NCBI GenBank assembly: GCA_934045905.1
Contig: OW203767.1
Location: 12,527,073 to 12,591,072 of the forward strand
Source: Leuctra nigra
Taxonomy: Eukaryota; Arthropoda; Insecta; Plecoptera; Leuctridae
DNA: 64,000 bases
Reading direction: 5' to 3'
Positions 61,701 to 64,000 of the stretch are shown piece by piece; position 1 is the stretch's first letter; every line of letters begins with the position of its first letter. The notes beneath the pieces were generated by a model that did not search any database, was not told the DNA's origin, and was given only the letters and a program-made list of their open reading frames with translations. The translations under genes were made by a program, and so were the position numbers.

Positions 61701-64000
61701 CGCTTGCGTCCGTGCGGGACTTTGCGCGAGGCATCATCGAGTCCGAGAAGAGGATCGACGTATTGATCAACAACGCAGGCGCAGGAGGACTTGCAGAGAA
61801 GATCACTGCAGATGGACTACAATTAGGGATGCAAATCAACCACTTTGGACCGTTCTTGCTCACGAACCTTCTAGTCGGTGAGTAATATGAAGAAACTGAG
61901 ACGCGGTATTGAACTTTTTCAAACTAACATGGCCAGGTAAGGGGATGTGTAAAAAGGACGTCAAGCTTCCGGAGAAGGGGGGGGGGGGGGGTGCACATGT
62001 GACACCATTTAACAATTAACAGGAGGGGGGGGAGGCTCTGGAGAAAGTGGGATGTCACGTTTTGATAAACATTTTATAGCATTTAAAATTTTAGTTGATA
62101 TGTCGGAACCTGAAATACATTCTGATTAATTTCAGTCAGAAAAATTTTATTTAGGGGGAGGGGGGCGGGGGGCTATAGATAGTTTTGTGACACTCTTTTA
62201 AGGTGCTGCAAGCGCAAGCGATTTTGCTGCTTTTTGTAGACACTTTTTGCGATACGATTGGAGACGAAATGGGTAGACCAAATTATTTAAAATTTTAATC
62301 GTGATTAGAAGAAAGACAAACTTAGGGTTATCCCTTGGTACATTTTTAATATTTTGTTTCGTTAATAAGTAATAATTAGTGGATTTTTGGTGAAAACTTT
62401 GCTATTTTCTTGTCTCCCTAGGCGCCGTATAAAATTAAATTTCAAAAATGTGCCAAGTGATAACCCTAAGTTTGTCTTTTATCTAATCATGATTAAAATT
62501 TGAGATCAATTGGTTTACGGGTTTGGTCTCCAATCGTATCGCAAATTTCATTGTTTTGCGCTGTTTTGTTGAATAACCAGCGCCTAATTAACGATGCAAT
62601 AAGCAAAAATGAAAAAGTGCTACTAATATACAATCAGACTGATCATGTGAACATCCTGTAAAAGTTACACTCATTTATGAAACAATTTTTCTCTCTCAAT
62701 TTTCTAAAACGGCCGAGCGCTAGTATCACCTTAATGGAGAGGGTTTCGAACAGTGTGACACAGTTTGACAAGGGGAAGGGGGGGGGGGGGGGGGTGTCAT
62801 AAAAACAATTTTTAGCATGATGTCCTTGATGCACAGCCCCTAACTTCTAAATTTGATTTCCCAAACCAAGTACCAACAGTAGGTAGGTACACTCCTGGAC
62901 ACGGAAAATGGTCCGCAGTCAATAATTACTCGACTCCTAGGCTAGTCACTAGCCATCCGGTCTTTGTGATGGTCTTAAATGTAAAAATTACATTCAAATA
63001 AATGTTAAATACTAGTCGTAGTGTCACTTGAACATTGACCGCGGACCAATTTCAGTGTCCAGGAGTGTACCTACTAAATATTTCTAAGGAAAGCATTATT
63101 ATAAAATTCAGTACCTACGTAAAACAATAGGTGGTAAAATGGGAAGTAGACACAATTAATAAGCCTAGACTTAGCCTATGTCTTTGTACTTTGCAGATCT
63201 GATGAAGAAATCATCACCTAGTCGCATCATCTTCGTATCATCTATGGCTCACAGTCACGCCAAGCTGGATCTCGATGACATCAACTTCAAGAAATCATTC
63301 GGTGCCATCAATTTATACTCGTGCAGTAAACTGGCTAATGTTTTGAATGCAAACGAACTCGCGAGGCGCTTGGCAGATCACGGTAAATATAACGTTGAGA
63401 AGTTGATTCCTCTCTCAAAATATATAGTATAATTAATATCTGTGTTATTTTGTTGTACAGGAGTCACCGTCAACAGTTTGCACCCTGGGGCAGTAGCAAC
63501 GGAGATATTCAGAAGAATGCCAGCGTGGGCTTTGAAATTGACTAATGTAATGGCCAATATGTTTATGAAGGTAAAGAATATTAATAAATAAACAATTTCA
63601 TATTGTAGCCAACTGATACATTGGGATAAGTTATTTATCCAAATATATTTGTCTATAATAATTTAATGTTTACAAAATGTAATATTTTGCTGTTTGCAGT
63701 CCCCCTACGAAGGAGCACAAACCACCATATATCTGGCAGTTTCTGAAGAAGTACGAGGAGTCACGGGCAAATACTTCAAAGACTGCAAAGTGAGTGAAAT
63801 AGAATATATATTATAATGCCTCGCTTTACATTAATTACAAGAATGATTCATACAAATGAAATGCATTGCAAAGGATGCATTAGTAGAGTATTGATATTTA
63901 AATTGACTTTTTTTTCTTCTTTTCAGGAGGCAAAGATGTCAAAGACAGCACAAGATGTCGAAATAGCAAAGAAGTTGTGGCAAATTAGTGAAGATTTAGT
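58775..64000 (+). CDS. Gene G: retinol dehydrogenase 11-14-like SDR, 7 exons, last exon cut by the window edge
   Basis: Exons: 58775-58943, 61252-61344, 61641-61877, 63197-63382, 63461-63570, 63700-63789, 63927 to beyond 64000. ATG at 58775 (MACVF) is chosen because it aligns with gene F. An in-frame ATG at 58718 would add 19 residues in front of the anchor. Cys-rich segment and anchor (about 16-31), TGANTGIG (52-59), ACRD, NNAG, Ser182 and Tyr207-S-C-S-Lys211 are present. About 24 codons of the last exon are visible; by analogy only a few are missing. Exon 3 is AT-richer and clearly diverged from the homogenised C-F set. Intron 1 (2.3 kb) carries a Helitron-like copy and the 59559-60094 repeat. 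Confidence 0.9.
59232..59525 (+). mobile_element. Short Helitron-like copy (~295 bp)
   Basis: Has both ends: 'aagcgagcgaagcgagtgac' at the left and 'gcgttatacagagcgtttt' then CCTA at the right. The interior is mostly deleted. In intron 1 of gene G. Confidence 0.65.
59559..60094. repeat. Dispersed repeat, partner of 36602-37077
   Basis: Near-identical over most of its length. This copy has about 70 extra bp around 59930-60000 ('ctgtctgccataagataac'). Confidence 0.88.
60510..60525 (-). promoter_or_regulatory. Histone-mRNA-like 3' stem-loop, orphan
   Basis: The minus strand reads AAC-GGCCCT-TATC-AGGGCC-ACCA with a perfect 6-bp stem and 4-nt loop, close to the conserved histone 3'-end signal. 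I could not find a histone reading frame upstream on that strand, so it may be a remnant or coincidence. In intron 1 of gene G. Confidence 0.35.
62208..62731. repeat. Dispersed repeat, partner of 12961-13486
   Basis: Same orientation and block order as the partner, ending 'ggccgagcgctagtatca'. In intron 3 of gene G. It is followed by a poly-G tract at 62779-62793. Confidence 0.85.
62885..63072. repeat. MITE-like inverted repeat, 188 bp
   Basis: Ends 'gtacactcctggacac' and 'gtgtccaggagtgtac', with inner 'ggtccgcagtcaat' and 'attgaccgcggacc'. In intron 3 of gene G. Confidence 0.88.

Overview
This is eukaryotic, almost certainly insect, genomic DNA. It is AT-rich, genes are split by GT-AG introns, and many transposon-derived repeats are present. 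The order cannot be fixed from sequence alone; Hemiptera or Lepidoptera would both fit. There is no operon, CRISPR array or other prokaryotic feature.

The backbone is a cluster of eight short-chain dehydrogenase/reductase (SDR) genes. Seven are paralogs of the retinol dehydrogenase 11-14 type (SDR7C-like, called A to G here). Each has an N-terminal membrane anchor, TGxxxGIG, NNAG and YxxxK motifs, and where complete seven coding exons with conserved junction phases 1,1,1,1,0,0. A (585-4867, left end off the window), B (5948-12626), C (26422-32916) and D (36186-40719) are on the minus strand. E (42225-50544), F (52023-56711) and G (58775 to the right edge) are on the plus strand, so D and E are divergent about 1.5 kb apart. 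The eighth gene (15654-19692, minus) is a different SDR, RDH10/SDR16C-like with six exons, lying between B and C. The A-G proteins have ACRD at the end of strand beta-2 (NADP(H) type), whereas the RDH10-like protein has Asp there (NAD(H) type). The locus may therefore encode both reducing and oxidising retinoid or lipid carbonyl enzymes; this is inference.

Region by region: 0-12.6 kb, genes A and B; 12.6-15.6 kb, repeats; 15.6-19.7 kb, RDH10-like gene; 19.7-26.4 kb, a nested transposon block; 26.4-32.9 kb, gene C; 33-36 kb, a 5'-truncated non-LTR retrotransposon and a second fragment; 36.2-40.7 kb, gene D; 42.2-64 kb, genes E, F and G with transposons in the large introns.

The most unusual structure is a recurring tandem duplication of 'intron tail + 3' splice acceptor + head of exon'. 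Gene A exon 4 has 59-60 bp x 7, gene B exon 3 has 113-122 bp x 6, gene C exon 3 has 100 bp x 10, and the RDH10-like exon 2 has about 135 bp x 1.4. In addition, the first ~145 nt of exon 3 is nearly identical in C, D, E and F on both strands although neighbouring exons differ, which suggests gene conversion. A paralogous empty site inside the window shows that a ~0.9 kb repeat family inserts between A and T with a CTAG 3' end and no target duplication, a Helitron-like signature.
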